Assembly: GCA_027622275.1 (NCBI GenBank)
Contig: JAQBZB010000022.1
Span: forward strand, 1-53,676
Reading direction: 5' to 3'
From: Planctomycetota bacterium
GTDB lineage: Bacteria; Planctomycetota; Planctomycetia; Pirellulales; Pirellulaceae
Length of the DNA: 53,676 nucleotides
Positions 24,172 to 33,212 of the stretch are shown in pieces (the stretch's first letter is position 1; the number at the start of each line of letters is the position of its first letter). Below the pieces are notes generated by a model. That model saw only the letters and a program-made list of their open reading frames with translations, was not told the origin of the DNA and did not search any database. The translations under genes were made by a program, and so were the position numbers.

Positions 24172-25484
24172 GAGAACATCGAGAGCACAATCTCGCAGAC
24201 GTCGGTATCGACGACACTTTCGGCAATGCATCCCAGCTGCGAACAGAGCAGAATGCCTTGTTGCTCCGGCGAGATGACAGGCGCGCCGTGCGAACCTTTT
24301 ACCAACGTCGCGTCGAGCGGAATGCTCCTGGTCGCCGTGTCAAAATGCAACTCGACGGGGTCGTAGCCGGGCTTACGGTGGATGTCGACCGTGCGTGCAA
24401 AGCCAGGAGCTTTCGCATCGTCCAGCCACCAATAGTAAGCCTGCCAGCTGTTCGGCGTTGAGATCAGGATGACTTCGCCCGCCCGTTCGTGGCTGATTTT
24501 GTACTTGTCACGCTCCGCTCCCGCCAGGACTTCGGCCATCCCCTCTGAGCCTTCGAAGAGCCGAGCTACTTGCGCCACGAGATCGGCGTTCGCATCTTTG
24601 ACAAACACGTGCGAAAACTGATGATCGACCAGCGCCCAAGCAGCGCTGTTGCCAAAGTCGAGATGCTCGCCGTCTTCCTCGACTCGCACTTGCAAGAGCC
24701 CGGCTTCGCGCAACACGCGGTTCGGATAGGACACATGATTAACCGGCGTGATGACATACTCACTGGCGACGAGCCAGACGGGCTGTCCGCCGTAAGCTTC
24801 CTCCATTCCATCGGCCAGCCTGCCGATGACTTCATCCAGCTCACCGACGGCTCGCAGTGCGGCCTCGCTGTTGGGGCCGGTCTTTTGGGCCGCGTAATCT
24901 AAATGCGGTAGATAGAGGTAGAAGAAGTTGGGCTCGAATCGCTTCGCGGCGGTCACCGCGGAATCGGCGATCCAGGCCGTCGATTGAATATTGGCGAGCG
25001 GCCCCCAAAAGTGCTTCAGCGGAAAGTGCCCGTGGGCGTCCCGCAAGTCGCCGTACAACTCGATTGGCTTCGTATAACACCACAGCGATTCCGAGCCATC
25101 AGGATTATGAATCGGCTTAGGCATGCAAATGTAATCGGCCCCGCACCCTTTGCTCAACATCGGGAACCACACCGCCGACGTAATCGACGGATCGCGATCG
25201 TGCAACAAGTCCCAGATTTGCGGAGCCGTGATCTTGTCGTTCCACGCCGTCCACATTTCGATTTCGCGCGTCTCACGCCAGTAGAACCCGTTCCCAATCA
25301 CTCCATGCTCGTTCGCCGTCTTGCCAGTCAGCATGTTCGCCTGCGCGGGCCAAGTCACGCAGGGAAAACTCGGCGAGAGCGCCGCCCGGCTCCCGGCGGC
25401 CATGATCGCCGACAGCCGAGGCATTTGCGCGGCATCTTCTGGCCGCAGCCCCGGAATCGACAGAAAGACAACGTGTTGTTGCAT
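24168..25484 (-). CDS. Alkaline-phosphatase-superfamily phosphodiesterase/nucleotide pyrophosphatase
   Basis: A 438-residue protein of the type I phosphodiesterase fold, which hydrolyses phosphoester bonds at a two-metal site. The nucleophile threonine lies in SPSFPCVTWPAQANMLTGK, preceded by LSIPGLRPEDA with the first metal aspartate or its substitute. Later motifs are NEHGVIGNGFYW, YLPHLDYAAQKTGP (metal D/H) and VKGSHGAPVISPEQ near the end. There is no signal peptide, so it acts in the cytoplasm. Related enzymes occur beside methyltransferases and sugar-phosphate genes in secondary-metabolite loci. It is coupled to the methyltransferase by a 4-base overlap. GTG or ATG at 25484 is accepted as the start; no strong ribosome site is seen. 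Confidence 0.82.
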   Translation of the reverse strand: MQQHVVFLSIPGLRPEDAAQMPRLSAIMAAGSRAALSPSFPCVTWPAQANMLTGKTANEHGVIGNGFYWRETREIEMWTAWNDKITAPQIWDLLHDRDPSITSAVWFPMLSKGCGADYICMPKPIHNPDGSESLWCYTKPIELYGDLRDAHGHFPLKHFWGPLANIQSTAWIADSAVTAAKRFEPNFFYLYLPHLDYAAQKTGPNSEAALRAVGELDEVIGRLADGMEEAYGGQPVWLVASEYVITPVNHVSYPNRVLREAGLLQVRVEEDGEHLDFGNSAAWALVDHQFSHVFVKDANADLVAQVARLFEGSEGMAEVLAGAERDKYKISHERAGEVILISTPNSWQAYYWWLDDAKAPGFARTVDIHRKPGYDPVELHFDTATRSIPLDATLVKGSHGAPVISPEQQGILLCSQLGCIAESVVDTDVCEIVLSMFS

Positions 25485-25597
25485 GATGGGCCTAAATGAT
25501 TTATGCGGGGCGAGGGAGAACGCGTTAATAAGCGACCGACGCTAACCGGCGAAACGGCAAAGTGCATGTCACGGCGTACCCGCCCACGCGCAGATGA

Positions 25598-25813
25598 TCA
25601 AATTTTCTCGAGACTTACAACTCGAAAAACTCTTTGAAGTCGTTCGGTAGCCGGATCGTAGCCATACACGATTTGCCGCATCAATTCGGCCGCCAGCAGC
25701 CGCTGCTCGGGTGTTTGAGAATGCCAATACTCACGGTCGTCGCCTTCCTCGTCCAGCGACCGAACACGGTACAGGCTGCGGTCCATACGCATTGTGGAAA
25801 GAAGGTTATCCAT
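25598..25813 (-). CDS. Small conserved-type hypothetical protein
   Basis: A 71-residue soluble protein, MDNLLSTMRMDRSLYRV at the start. The middle (DREYWHSQTPEQRLLAAELMR) and the end (YGYDPATERLQRVFRVV) resemble a small protein family I recall as often lying next to nucleotidyltransferase-type toxin genes. No such partner is present here, so it looks like an orphan. A TTG at 25861 would add 16 residues; the ATG at 25813 has GAAAG upstream. Helical, charged character fits an antitoxin or adaptor, but function is open. Confidence 0.55.
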   Translation of the reverse strand: MDNLLSTMRMDRSLYRVRSLDEEGDDREYWHSQTPEQRLLAAELMRQIVYGYDPATERLQRVFRVVSLEKI

Positions 25814-25889
25814 ACTTTCGATTCTACCATATTGCAATCCCGCGGCCACCGCACTCAACACTCCCAGTTATCCTCCGTCTGCCTTCTCA

Positions 25890-27914
25890 CTATCGCGGTG
25901 GTGCGAGCGTGACGCTGACTTCCATCTCTTTGCCGTCGCGCAAAATGATCACCGGGACTTTGTCGCCGGCCTTGAATTTGCGCAGGGCTCCGTCGATGTC
26001 TTCGAGTCCGGCGATTTTGCTGTCGCCGAATTTGACGATCACGTCGCCTGCTTTGATGCCGGCTCGATCCGCCGGGCTATCTTTCGTCGTGCCCATCAAC
26101 GCATAGCCCTCGACGTCGCGGCCAAAATCGGGAATCGTGCCGAGATAGGGACGATCGCCGCCGACTTCACGCTTCTTCTGCTTGACTTCCACGTATTCGG
26201 GACGCTCCTCCGCATGGGCAAGTTGCTCGACGACGTCCGTCACCATGTCCGTGACCCGCTGCATGCCATGAACATTGATCTTCTCGACGTCGTCGCTGGG
26301 CCGATGGTAATCGTTGTGCGTGCCGGTGAAGAAGTGAAAGACGGGGATCTGCTTGCCGTAAAACGTCGCGTGATCGCTGGGGCCGTAACCGCCGGAATCC
26401 TTCTTGATGTCGAATTCGTATCGCTTGTTCGTGTCGTCGATCAGTGCCTCGAACGACTTCGCGGTTCCCGTGCCGCTGATGATCAACTTGTTGTCTTTCA
26501 GCCGGCCCACCATGTCCATGTTCACCATGGCGACGGTTTTCTCAAGCGGGATCGGTGGATTGTTGATGTAGTGGGAGCTTCCCAACAAGCCACGCTCTTC
26601 GCCCGAGAACGCGATAAAGACAATTCGACGGCGAGGCTTGTCGTCTTGTGATGCCAGTCGGCGAGCGACCTCGAGCAAGGCGGCGGTGCCCGACGCGTTG
26701 TCGTCCGCGCCGTTGTGAATGGCTTTGGTCCAGGGGGCCAGCGATCCGGGGCCGCCTTCTCCCAGATGATCGTAGTGGGCTCCGACAATGATCGTCTCGT
26801 CGGCGAGCGGGCCGTGGCCCTCGATGACTCCGGCGACGTTTTTCAAGGTCGCCTTCTGGTAGACAACATTTGATTCACAATCGACCTTCCAGCCTTTCAA
26901 CTCTTGGCTGTGCGGCATCGGCCCCTCGTCGATCGCCGATTCGAGAGCGGCGAGGTCCTGGCCGAGCGATGCTTTGAGCACACGGTCGACCAACGTGCGA
27001 CTCGCAAAGAAGACCGGTAACTTGCGATGACTGCTTTCGGTACCAGCTCCGTCCAACGCCAGAATCTCGTCCTGATCGCCTTGCAGTTTCTCATCGAGAG
27101 CCTGAATCTGCGAAACAAGCTTACTGATGCTCTCGCGGTGTGTGGCTGTCTCTTCCTCCGTCGGATCACTCTTCGCTTGGAACTCGCTCCGCAACTTGAC
27201 CAGCTCGTCGACCGACTCGTTCCACTGTTTGCGGGACGTCTCCGCCGTCTGCGCGATCCCAAACTGATCGTTCACCAAGATGATGGCTGCGACACCGTGA
27301 GAATAGGCGTTCGAGACCTTGGTCGCGAAATGTGCGTGCCGCGATGCAGCGGCCCCATCGAATGCGCTGTGAGGATCGTCCTGTTGCGGCTCTTTGCGAA
27401 CGATCAGCACAACCTTGCCTTCGACATCGACGCCCGCGTAGTCGTCGTATTCGGCGTCAGGCGCGGTGATGCCATAGCCGACGAAGACCACCGGTGCGTC
27501 AACGACGCCGCTCCCGCCGACGGCCAGGGTGTTAAAGTCCTCCGCCAGCTTGAACTCGACTCGCTGTGCGGCGTCGGCGTTCTCGACGCCCGGTCCGACG
27601 AAAACTAGATGGTTGTTCGCGACGGGCCCCAGTTCGGCATTGACGGTAATCTCGAAGGACTGGAAAGCGCCGCCGTCGAACAAATCCGTTCGCAAACCGG
27701 CGTTCGAGAATTCCGTCGCGATGTAGTCGGCCGCCTGGTCAAGTTGGGGCGTGCCGACGCCTCGTCCGCCCAACTCGTCGCTCGCTAAATACTTGACGGC
27801 ACCCAACAGACGCGCCTCACTCGCCGAGGAATCCTCGCCTCGAATCGGTGACACGAGCAGGGCCGCGAGCAGGGCAATGGAGAAAGTGAGCGGGCTGAGT
27901 AATTGGCGTAGCAT
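25890..27914 (-). CDS. Exported M28-family zinc aminopeptidase with PA and PDZ domains
   Basis: A 674-residue exported metallopeptidase. Signal peptide: MLRQLLSPLTFSIALLAALL. An apical PA-type domain (about 110-345, DAPVVFVGYGITAPD) is enlarged by a helical coiled-coil insert around 230-290. The co-catalytic M28 domain shows the two-zinc ligands in order: AHYDHLG (H near 380), NGADDNASG (D near 404), SGEERGLLG (E,E near 436), NMDMVGR (D near 465) and HNDYHRPSDD (H near 535). A PDZ domain ends the protein (about 583-672, SPADRAGIKAGDVIVKFGD). It trims N-terminal residues from peptides in the periplasm. The ATG at 27914 follows AAGGA, better than the TTG at 27923. Confidence 0.92.
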   Translation of the reverse strand: MLRQLLSPLTFSIALLAALLVSPIRGEDSSASEARLLGAVKYLASDELGGRGVGTPQLDQAADYIATEFSNAGLRTDLFDGGAFQSFEITVNAELGPVANNHLVFVGPGVENADAAQRVEFKLAEDFNTLAVGGSGVVDAPVVFVGYGITAPDAEYDDYAGVDVEGKVVLIVRKEPQQDDPHSAFDGAAASRHAHFATKVSNAYSHGVAAIILVNDQFGIAQTAETSRKQWNESVDELVKLRSEFQAKSDPTEEETATHRESISKLVSQIQALDEKLQGDQDEILALDGAGTESSHRKLPVFFASRTLVDRVLKASLGQDLAALESAIDEGPMPHSQELKGWKVDCESNVVYQKATLKNVAGVIEGHGPLADETIIVGAHYDHLGEGGPGSLAPWTKAIHNGADDNASGTAALLEVARRLASQDDKPRRRIVFIAFSGEERGLLGSSHYINNPPIPLEKTVAMVNMDMVGRLKDNKLIISGTGTAKSFEALIDDTNKRYEFDIKKDSGGYGPSDHATFYGKQIPVFHFFTGTHNDYHRPSDDVEKINVHGMQRVTDMVTDVVEQLAHAEERPEYVEVKQKKREVGGDRPYLGTIPDFGRDVEGYALMGTTKDSPADRAGIKAGDVIVKFGDSKIAGLEDIDGALRKFKAGDKVPVIILRDGKEMEVSVTLAPPR

Positions 27915-28036
27915 GATGTCCAATTCCTTGGGGAAGGCGGAGTGCGGTGTGCATCGGCGATTTTTTTCTCTGGCGGGCGTCGCGTCAAGTCATATCTCGT
28001 TTGAGTCAAGTAAGTTAATGCTACTCGAATTCGGTT

Positions 28037-28065
28037 TTGACAGGAACGTGGCTCGACGATATCCT
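28037..28065 (+). promoter_or_regulatory. Sigma70-like promoter candidate upstream of the receiver gene
   Basis: TTGACA (28037-28042) is followed after 17 bases by TATCCT (28060-28065). The -35 element is perfect and the spacing optimal. The receiver gene starts 114 bases downstream, on the same strand. Confidence 0.4.
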
Positions 28066-28178
28066 CTCAGCCGCACGTGACCGGTAAATAAACCGTTCGC
28101 CAGGCCGATCAGGATGAGAGGCCGAGTCCCTCCAGAGTTTCCCACCGCACTGTCATCACTGCACACGGAGGTGCCAGG

Positions 28179-28610
28179 TTGACTTCAACGGCATCGGAAC
28201 GTCGTTCCGCCAGCGTTCTCATTGTTGATCGATCCGAGGAAACTCGCGACGTTCTGCGTACGATCCTCGAAGCTCGGGGGGTGAACATTCTGGAAGCAAA
28301 ACAAGGGGCCGAGGGGCTGGAATTGCTCCGCGAGCAACATCCCGGCGTGGTCGTTCTTGATCTGGAGGTCGACGAAGGGGACTCGGCGGGGCTGCGCGGC
28401 GCGTTCGAAGACGAGTCGCGTCGTCACGAATCATCGCTCGTGATGCTAGGCAGGGTAGTCAATGCGAATCGATCCGAAGGCGTCGATGAAATGCGAGATA
28501 CTCGGCACATCATTGAAAAACCCTACCATTACGGGCCGTTGATCCGTACAATCGAGCAGTTGCTTCAGCAACACGAAGCCGTCGCGTCGTCGAGTATCGA
28601 GTTAGGGTAA
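28179..28610 (+). CDS. Stand-alone CheY-like receiver protein, partly degenerate
   Basis: A 143-residue single-domain response regulator. The phosphoacceptor is D61 in VVVLDLEVDEG and the conserved lysine is K114 in IIEKPYHYG. Only one acidic-pocket residue is clear (D17 in LIVDRSEE; the usual second acid is missing), and the Thr/Ser switch position reads VMLGR, so signalling may be weakened or altered. The start is a TTG at 28179, supported by GGAGGTG eight bases upstream. The histidine kinase gene begins 81 bases after the stop, making a probable two-component pair without a DNA-binding output. Confidence 0.82.
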   Translation: MTSTASERRSASVLIVDRSEETRDVLRTILEARGVNILEAKQGAEGLELLREQHPGVVVLDLEVDEGDSAGLRGAFEDESRRHESSLVMLGRVVNANRSEGVDEMRDTRHIIEKPYHYGPLIRTIEQLLQQHEAVASSSIELG

Positions 28611-28691
28611 GTTTCGTCCTAGCAAATAACTCAGCGTCGCTGACCGCTCGAAACGCGATCATTCTCAGGCTATTTCCGCCGGACGGATCAG

Positions 28692-30398
28692 ATGGCTTCG
28701 CTGTTTGTAATCCAAGGAACTGATCAGGGTCGAAGATACGATCTTGATGAAGACGCGATGTCGCTGGGCCGCGACAACGACAACGATATCCAACTGCATG
28801 ACAGTGAAATCTCGCGCCACCACGCCGAGGTCAGAAGCGACGAAGCGGGATACCTGCTGGTCGATTTGGACAGCTCGAACGGCAGCTTTGTCAATGGCAA
28901 CCAAATCACCGAACATCATCTCGCCAATGGCGACCGGGTGCAGCTGGGGCGGACCCTGATGATATTCACCGGCAGCGATGATTCGTCGTCTTTCGCTTTG
29001 GCGGACGAAGTCGACATCGTCGGGCAATCGGCAAGCGCCGTCGGCTCGCGAATCATTAGTTCGATCAGTCACGAAGAAGGCAGCCAGATCATCGGTCGCT
29101 TCGACGAGTCGGAGAGTCCTTGGTTGGCTCGGGCGCGCAGCAACCTCCAGATCATGTACCGCACGGCGCTGGCGGTGAGCCACACGCTGGACATCGACCA
29201 GTTGTTGCACCGCATCATGGAATTGATCTTCGAATGGGTCGAAGCGGATCGCGGCTGTATCATGCTGCACGATCAGCAGACGGGCGACCTCGTTCCCAAA
29301 GTCAGTCGTAATCGACGGCAACGCGAAAACCGACAAAAGGAGCGGTTGGAAATCAGCCGCACGATTCTCGACTATGTGCGTGAGCATCGCGAGGGAGTGC
29401 TGACGAGTGATGCCAAGGATGACCAACGGTGGGATCCCGCGGCAAGCATCGTGAAAATGGGAATTCGCGAAGCGATCTGCGTGCCGATGCAAGGACGATA
29501 CGGCATTGTGGGCGTGATCTACATCGACACCTACACGGCACCGGGGCGTTTCGTCCAGCGAGCCGGGAACAAGTTCTCGGAAGAGCATCTGAAATTGATG
29601 GTGGCCATCGCCCATCAAGCAGCTCTCGCCATCGAGGACACTTCCTACTACTCGGCAATGGTCCAGGCCGAACGCTTGGCGGCGATGGGCCAAACGATTG
29701 CGACGCTTTCGCATCACATCAAAAACATCCTGCAAGGCATCCGCGGCGGCAGCTACTTGATCGAAGAGGGGCTGAAGCACGAAGACAACGACATCGTCCG
29801 CAAAGGCTGGTCGATCGTCGATAAGAACCAGGAGAAAATCTCCAACCTGGTGATGGACATGCTGACCTTCAGCAAGGATCGCGAGCCCGATCTCGTTCCG
29901 TCCGACATGAACGAAGTCGTCGCCGACGTACTGGATTTAATGGTCGTCCGCGCCCAGGGAGTAGGCGTCGAACTTAAAAGGAACGCGGCCGAATCGATGC
30001 CCGAGCTACTGTTTGACCCTGAGTTGCTGCAGCGCGCGATCCTGAACGTCGTCACGAACGCGATCGATGCGTGCGAATCGTCCGATCCGGGGCGCGTGAT
30101 CGTGTCGACAGAGCACTCCGTCGAAGTCGGCAAGGTGCGAGTGATCGTCGAAGACAACGGCGACGGGATCGAAGAAGTTGACATCAAGCGGATCTTCTCG
30201 GTCTTTGAATCGCGCAAGGGAGCCCGCGGGACCGGTCTGGGCTTGCCGGTCAGCCAAAAAATCCTCCGCGAACACGGCGGCGACATCTTCGTCGAAAGCA
30301 CGCTCGGCACCGGCAGCCGCTTTATCCTCGAGCTGCCCGCCATCATCCCCGACCCATCTCACCACTCCGACACTCTGGCCGGGATTCGCATCGAGTAG
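28692..30398 (+). CDS. FHA-GAF hybrid sensor histidine kinase
   Basis: A 568-residue cytoplasmic sensor kinase. The N-terminal FHA domain (about 1-95: MSLGRDNDNDIQL, SRHHAEV and SSNGSFVNG) binds phosphothreonine, directly linking it to Ser/Thr kinase signalling. A GAF domain follows (about 160-315, YGIVGVIYIDTY). The HisKA dimerisation helix carries the phosphoacceptor H341 in TLSHHIKNILQG. The ATPase domain shows the N box (VTNAIDACE), G1 (VEDNGDGIEE) and G2 (GTGLGLPVS). There is no membrane helix. The gene follows the receiver gene by 81 bases. The combination suggests integration of Hanks-type kinase input, of which two genes lie nearby, with His-Asp phosphotransfer. Confidence 0.93.
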   Translation: MASLFVIQGTDQGRRYDLDEDAMSLGRDNDNDIQLHDSEISRHHAEVRSDEAGYLLVDLDSSNGSFVNGNQITEHHLANGDRVQLGRTLMIFTGSDDSSSFALADEVDIVGQSASAVGSRIISSISHEEGSQIIGRFDESESPWLARARSNLQIMYRTALAVSHTLDIDQLLHRIMELIFEWVEADRGCIMLHDQQTGDLVPKVSRNRRQRENRQKERLEISRTILDYVREHREGVLTSDAKDDQRWDPAASIVKMGIREAICVPMQGRYGIVGVIYIDTYTAPGRFVQRAGNKFSEEHLKLMVAIAHQAALAIEDTSYYSAMVQAERLAAMGQTIATLSHHIKNILQGIRGGSYLIEEGLKHEDNDIVRKGWSIVDKNQEKISNLVMDMLTFSKDREPDLVPSDMNEVVADVLDLMVVRAQGVGVELKRNAAESMPELLFDPELLQRAILNVVTNAIDACESSDPGRVIVSTEHSVEVGKVRVIVEDNGDGIEEVDIKRIFSVFESRKGARGTGLGLPVSQKILREHGGDIFVESTLGTGSRFILELPAIIPDPSHHSDTLAGIRIE

Positions 30399-30437
30399 TC
30401 GTGTTGTTGCGATGGAGCATCGTTTGGCGAAAGACTA

Positions 30438-31709
30438 ATGTCCCGGAACAGTTCGATTGCGACTCCAGGCGACGATCGTGAAGCAGAATTGGGCGGCACT
30501 TGTTCGACTCACGGCCAGGATCTGCGCCGGTCGCGCGAGCAATTCATTCCTCTTCGACGAGCCCGCTTGGTGCAACTGCTGGCCGAGGACGAAGGACTGA
30601 CGACGACCGAGCGGGATCAGTTTGTCCGCTGGTGCGAGCGTTTGACGGTGGTCGTGCATCACGAGTATCACGAGCGGCTTGAGGCCATCAAGAACGACTA
30701 CGATCCGTTCAATCCGGACGTGGCCACAAGCGGGGAATTGGAGAGAACGTCGCAAGAACGCCAGGAGGCCGCGGCGCGGTTGTTCGCGAACCTGACCGCG
30801 CTGCTAAAGTGCGCGAACTATCAGCGTTTGTCCCGCGATGAAATTGAAAATGCCGCCGAGGCAGCGAGCGATTGGGGCGTCAACCTGAATATCGATTTCG
30901 ACGTGTTCGAACATCTGGAAGTCTTCTCGCGGGGCGACATCATCTCGACTCGGTGGAGGCGTCATTGGGGAACCGGCTATCGCCGTCAGAGAGTCGACGT
31001 TCCCGTCTACGAGCGACTCGTCGTTTTGTTTCAATTGCGAGAACACAAACGTCTCGATGAAAGGGTGGATACACGGGCAATTTACCTCAAACTGTTCAAG
31101 AATATTCCTAAGCAAGACATCGACATGCTGCTGCCGTGTGGCAACTTTCAGATGTCCTGGCTCGATCACGGCAAAGTCATTGTGCCAACGATGTCTGGAT
31201 TTCTGATGGCGGTGGCGAAGGGCTTCACGGCGGCGATCGGTGCCCTCTTTCATGGCTTTTGGGGATTGATCGCATTCTTGGGATTCATTGCTGGAACGGC
31301 CGGCTACGGCGTCAAATCGTTCCTGGGCTATCTGCGCACCAAGGACAAGTATCGGCTCAACTTGACTCAAAACCTGTACTACCAAAACCTCGACAACAAC
31401 GCGGGGGTGATGTTCCGGATCTTGGACGAGGCCGAAGAACAAGAGTGCCGTGAAGCCATCTTGGCCTATGCGCTGCTACGGCGACGTGCGGGCCACGATG
31501 GTTGGACGGAACGCGAACTCGATGAAGCCGCCGAAAGCTTTCTGCAAGACGCTTTGGATTTTCCGGTCGACTTTGAGGTAGCGGACGCGCTGCAAAAGCT
31601 GACTCGGCTGCGCTGTTGCTCGGTCGATGAAACCGGTCGATTGCGAGCAGCTTCCTTGGAAGTTGCCTGCGCTGCGCTGGACGACAGGTTGCGAGCGACA
31701 AAGTCGTGA
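30438..31709 (+). CDS. DUF3754 (TMEM143-like) membrane protein
   Basis: A 423-residue protein. The DUF3754 signature is recognisable: VPVYERLVVLFQLRE, then YLKLFKNIPKQDIDMLLPCG. A hydrophobic pair follows (about 255-295, GFTAAIGALFHGFWGLIAFLGFIAGTAGYGV), which should anchor it in the membrane, with soluble helical regions on both sides. The family includes mitochondrial TMEM143 and has no established function. The gene lies 39 bases after the histidine kinase and runs toward the convergent thioredoxin gene; co-transcription with the two-component pair is likely. The ATG at 30438 has AAAGA nearby. Confidence 0.8.
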   Translation: MSRNSSIATPGDDREAELGGTCSTHGQDLRRSREQFIPLRRARLVQLLAEDEGLTTTERDQFVRWCERLTVVVHHEYHERLEAIKNDYDPFNPDVATSGELERTSQERQEAAARLFANLTALLKCANYQRLSRDEIENAAEAASDWGVNLNIDFDVFEHLEVFSRGDIISTRWRRHWGTGYRRQRVDVPVYERLVVLFQLREHKRLDERVDTRAIYLKLFKNIPKQDIDMLLPCGNFQMSWLDHGKVIVPTMSGFLMAVAKGFTAAIGALFHGFWGLIAFLGFIAGTAGYGVKSFLGYLRTKDKYRLNLTQNLYYQNLDNNAGVMFRILDEAEEQECREAILAYALLRRRAGHDGWTERELDEAAESFLQDALDFPVDFEVADALQKLTRLRCCSVDETGRLRAASLEVACAALDDRLRATKS

Positions 31710-31793
31710 GCGAGAGAGCTGCCGAGAAACAAGAATCGACAAGGCGAACTGCCCGGAGACCGAGCACTCGCCTGCGATGTCTCTGTTCGTCGA

Positions 31794-33212
31794 CTAGCGA
31801 GTCACACGCCCGGATTGCTGCATCTTGGCTTGTCGAATGCGGTCGAAGTAATAGCCCGCGTTGTCGTGGAACCGTTTCAGAGCGGCCTCATCGGCAAACA
31901 AGGCGATCGGGCCGGGTTCACCGATGTAGAGCCCGAACTCGCGACGACCTGGAACAAGCTGTCCCGTTTCGGCGAAGCGGACAGGATCGTACCCCGCCAT
32001 CAATGGTGCATAGACGTGTGGGTTGGCGAGGAATTGCGTCTGCTCCTCCGGGCCGGCGAACAGGTACACGCGTCCTTCGTGAACGGCTCCCCACTTTTTA
32101 TCGCCAGGCGTCCAAACTCGATTCTGTATCAACATCACTGGGCAGTAGCCTTCCAGCGAGATTTGTGGTTGGCTCGTGTTGGGCGGCGGTTGTGGCATCG
32201 CGGGTCGCTGCTGAGCGGCGACGTCATATTCGCCATACCCGCGTTGCGGCGCCGGGGCACCAAGCGTCGGATTCTGCGTCGGCTGGTTCTGCACGACTTG
32301 ATTTTGGGCACCTCGATATTGCGATGCAGCACGATCTTTCGGCCATTCGAGCGATGCACCTTGGCTGCCGGGTGCATTCGTTTCACTGGGACCGACGAAT
32401 TCGTTCGCTTGAGGCACCGCTGCCTGTTGCGTGCGATTTGCAGCGCCCGAACCATATCCCTGCGTCGGCTGCCCCCAGCGAGAACCGGTCGCGTTGTTGC
32501 TCGCACTAGGATCTTGTCCATACGGATTGGCATAGCGCGGCGCGAGTTCCTGTTGCTGTGGTGCGGTCTGTTGGCCGAGAGGGTTCGCAAAGCGATTTTG
32601 AGCGTAGTCCGGTGTCGAAGCGGGTTCTGGTGGACAACATGCAGGTAGACCAACGCCACCTTGACCGTAACGAGATGGTTCTGCTTGCGATGGAGCAAAG
32701 CCACCGTAAGTGCCTGCGTTCGCGGCCGATTGCTGAGGTCGCGTGGCGACGGGAGTCGCATTGGGTGCAATTGGTTCGTAGACACCAACGCTCGCACGAG
32801 CCCGAATTCCGTCCAGCATCGCGATGTACTGGTTCGAATCCTGCGCGCTCGGGAACCTTTGGACCTCGCGCCCTTCAGGTGTCACGATCACGTCCGTGGG
32901 AACGCTTACGATGTTGTAGAATTCCACGAGCCGAGGTTGCTCAGCGGAATTGATTTTGACCGGAACGTAACCGGTCGTTAGCGACCGCACGAACTCAGGT
33001 CGGTTGAACACGTTGCGCTCGAGTTGCTTGCAAGGGGGGCAATCTTCGCGCCAAAAGTGCAGCAACACGAGACGATTCTGGCGTTCTGCCACCTCGCGTG
33101 CCTGACGCAAGTCCGTGATCCAGGGAACTCTGTCTTGAGCGACAAGGGGAGCCGCGACAGCGACAAGAACAGCACCAAGTATCATTCGATGTAGCGATTG
33201 CATCCACTTCAT
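31794..33212 (-). CDS. Exported thioredoxin-like protein with low-complexity linker and YHS-type C-terminus
   Basis: A 472-residue exported protein. A signal peptide (MKWMQSLHRMILGAVLVAVAAP) precedes a thioredoxin-like domain (about 28-140) with active-site C58-P-P-C61 in WREDCPPCKQLE and the cis-proline loop SVPTDVIV. A Pro/Gln/Asn/Ala-rich linker covers about 145-335. The C-terminus (about 340-410) has YCPVMLIQNRVW and a YHS-like metal-binding layout (RVYLFAGPEEQTQFL, NPHVYAPLMAGYD), followed by a second similar segment (GEPGPIALFADEAALKRF). It may reduce disulfides or handle copper outside the cell. The start at 33212 leaves out 26 upstream in-frame residues without signal character. Confidence 0.85.
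   Translation of the reverse strand: MKWMQSLHRMILGAVLVAVAAPLVAQDRVPWITDLRQAREVAERQNRLVLLHFWREDCPPCKQLERNVFNRPEFVRSLTTGYVPVKINSAEQPRLVEFYNIVSVPTDVIVTPEGREVQRFPSAQDSNQYIAMLDGIRARASVGVYEPIAPNATPVATRPQQSAANAGTYGGFAPSQAEPSRYGQGGVGLPACCPPEPASTPDYAQNRFANPLGQQTAPQQQELAPRYANPYGQDPSASNNATGSRWGQPTQGYGSGAANRTQQAAVPQANEFVGPSETNAPGSQGASLEWPKDRAASQYRGAQNQVVQNQPTQNPTLGAPAPQRGYGEYDVAAQQRPAMPQPPPNTSQPQISLEGYCPVMLIQNRVWTPGDKKWGAVHEGRVYLFAGPEEQTQFLANPHVYAPLMAGYDPVRFAETGQLVPGRREFGLYIGEPGPIALFADEAALKRFHDNAGYYFDRIRQAKMQQSGRVTR

Noticed and set aside
28665-29780. 371-codon minus-strand open frame opposite the FHA-GAF kinase
   Set aside because: His/Asp/Arg-rich composition typical of antisense frames; the real domains lie on the plus strand.
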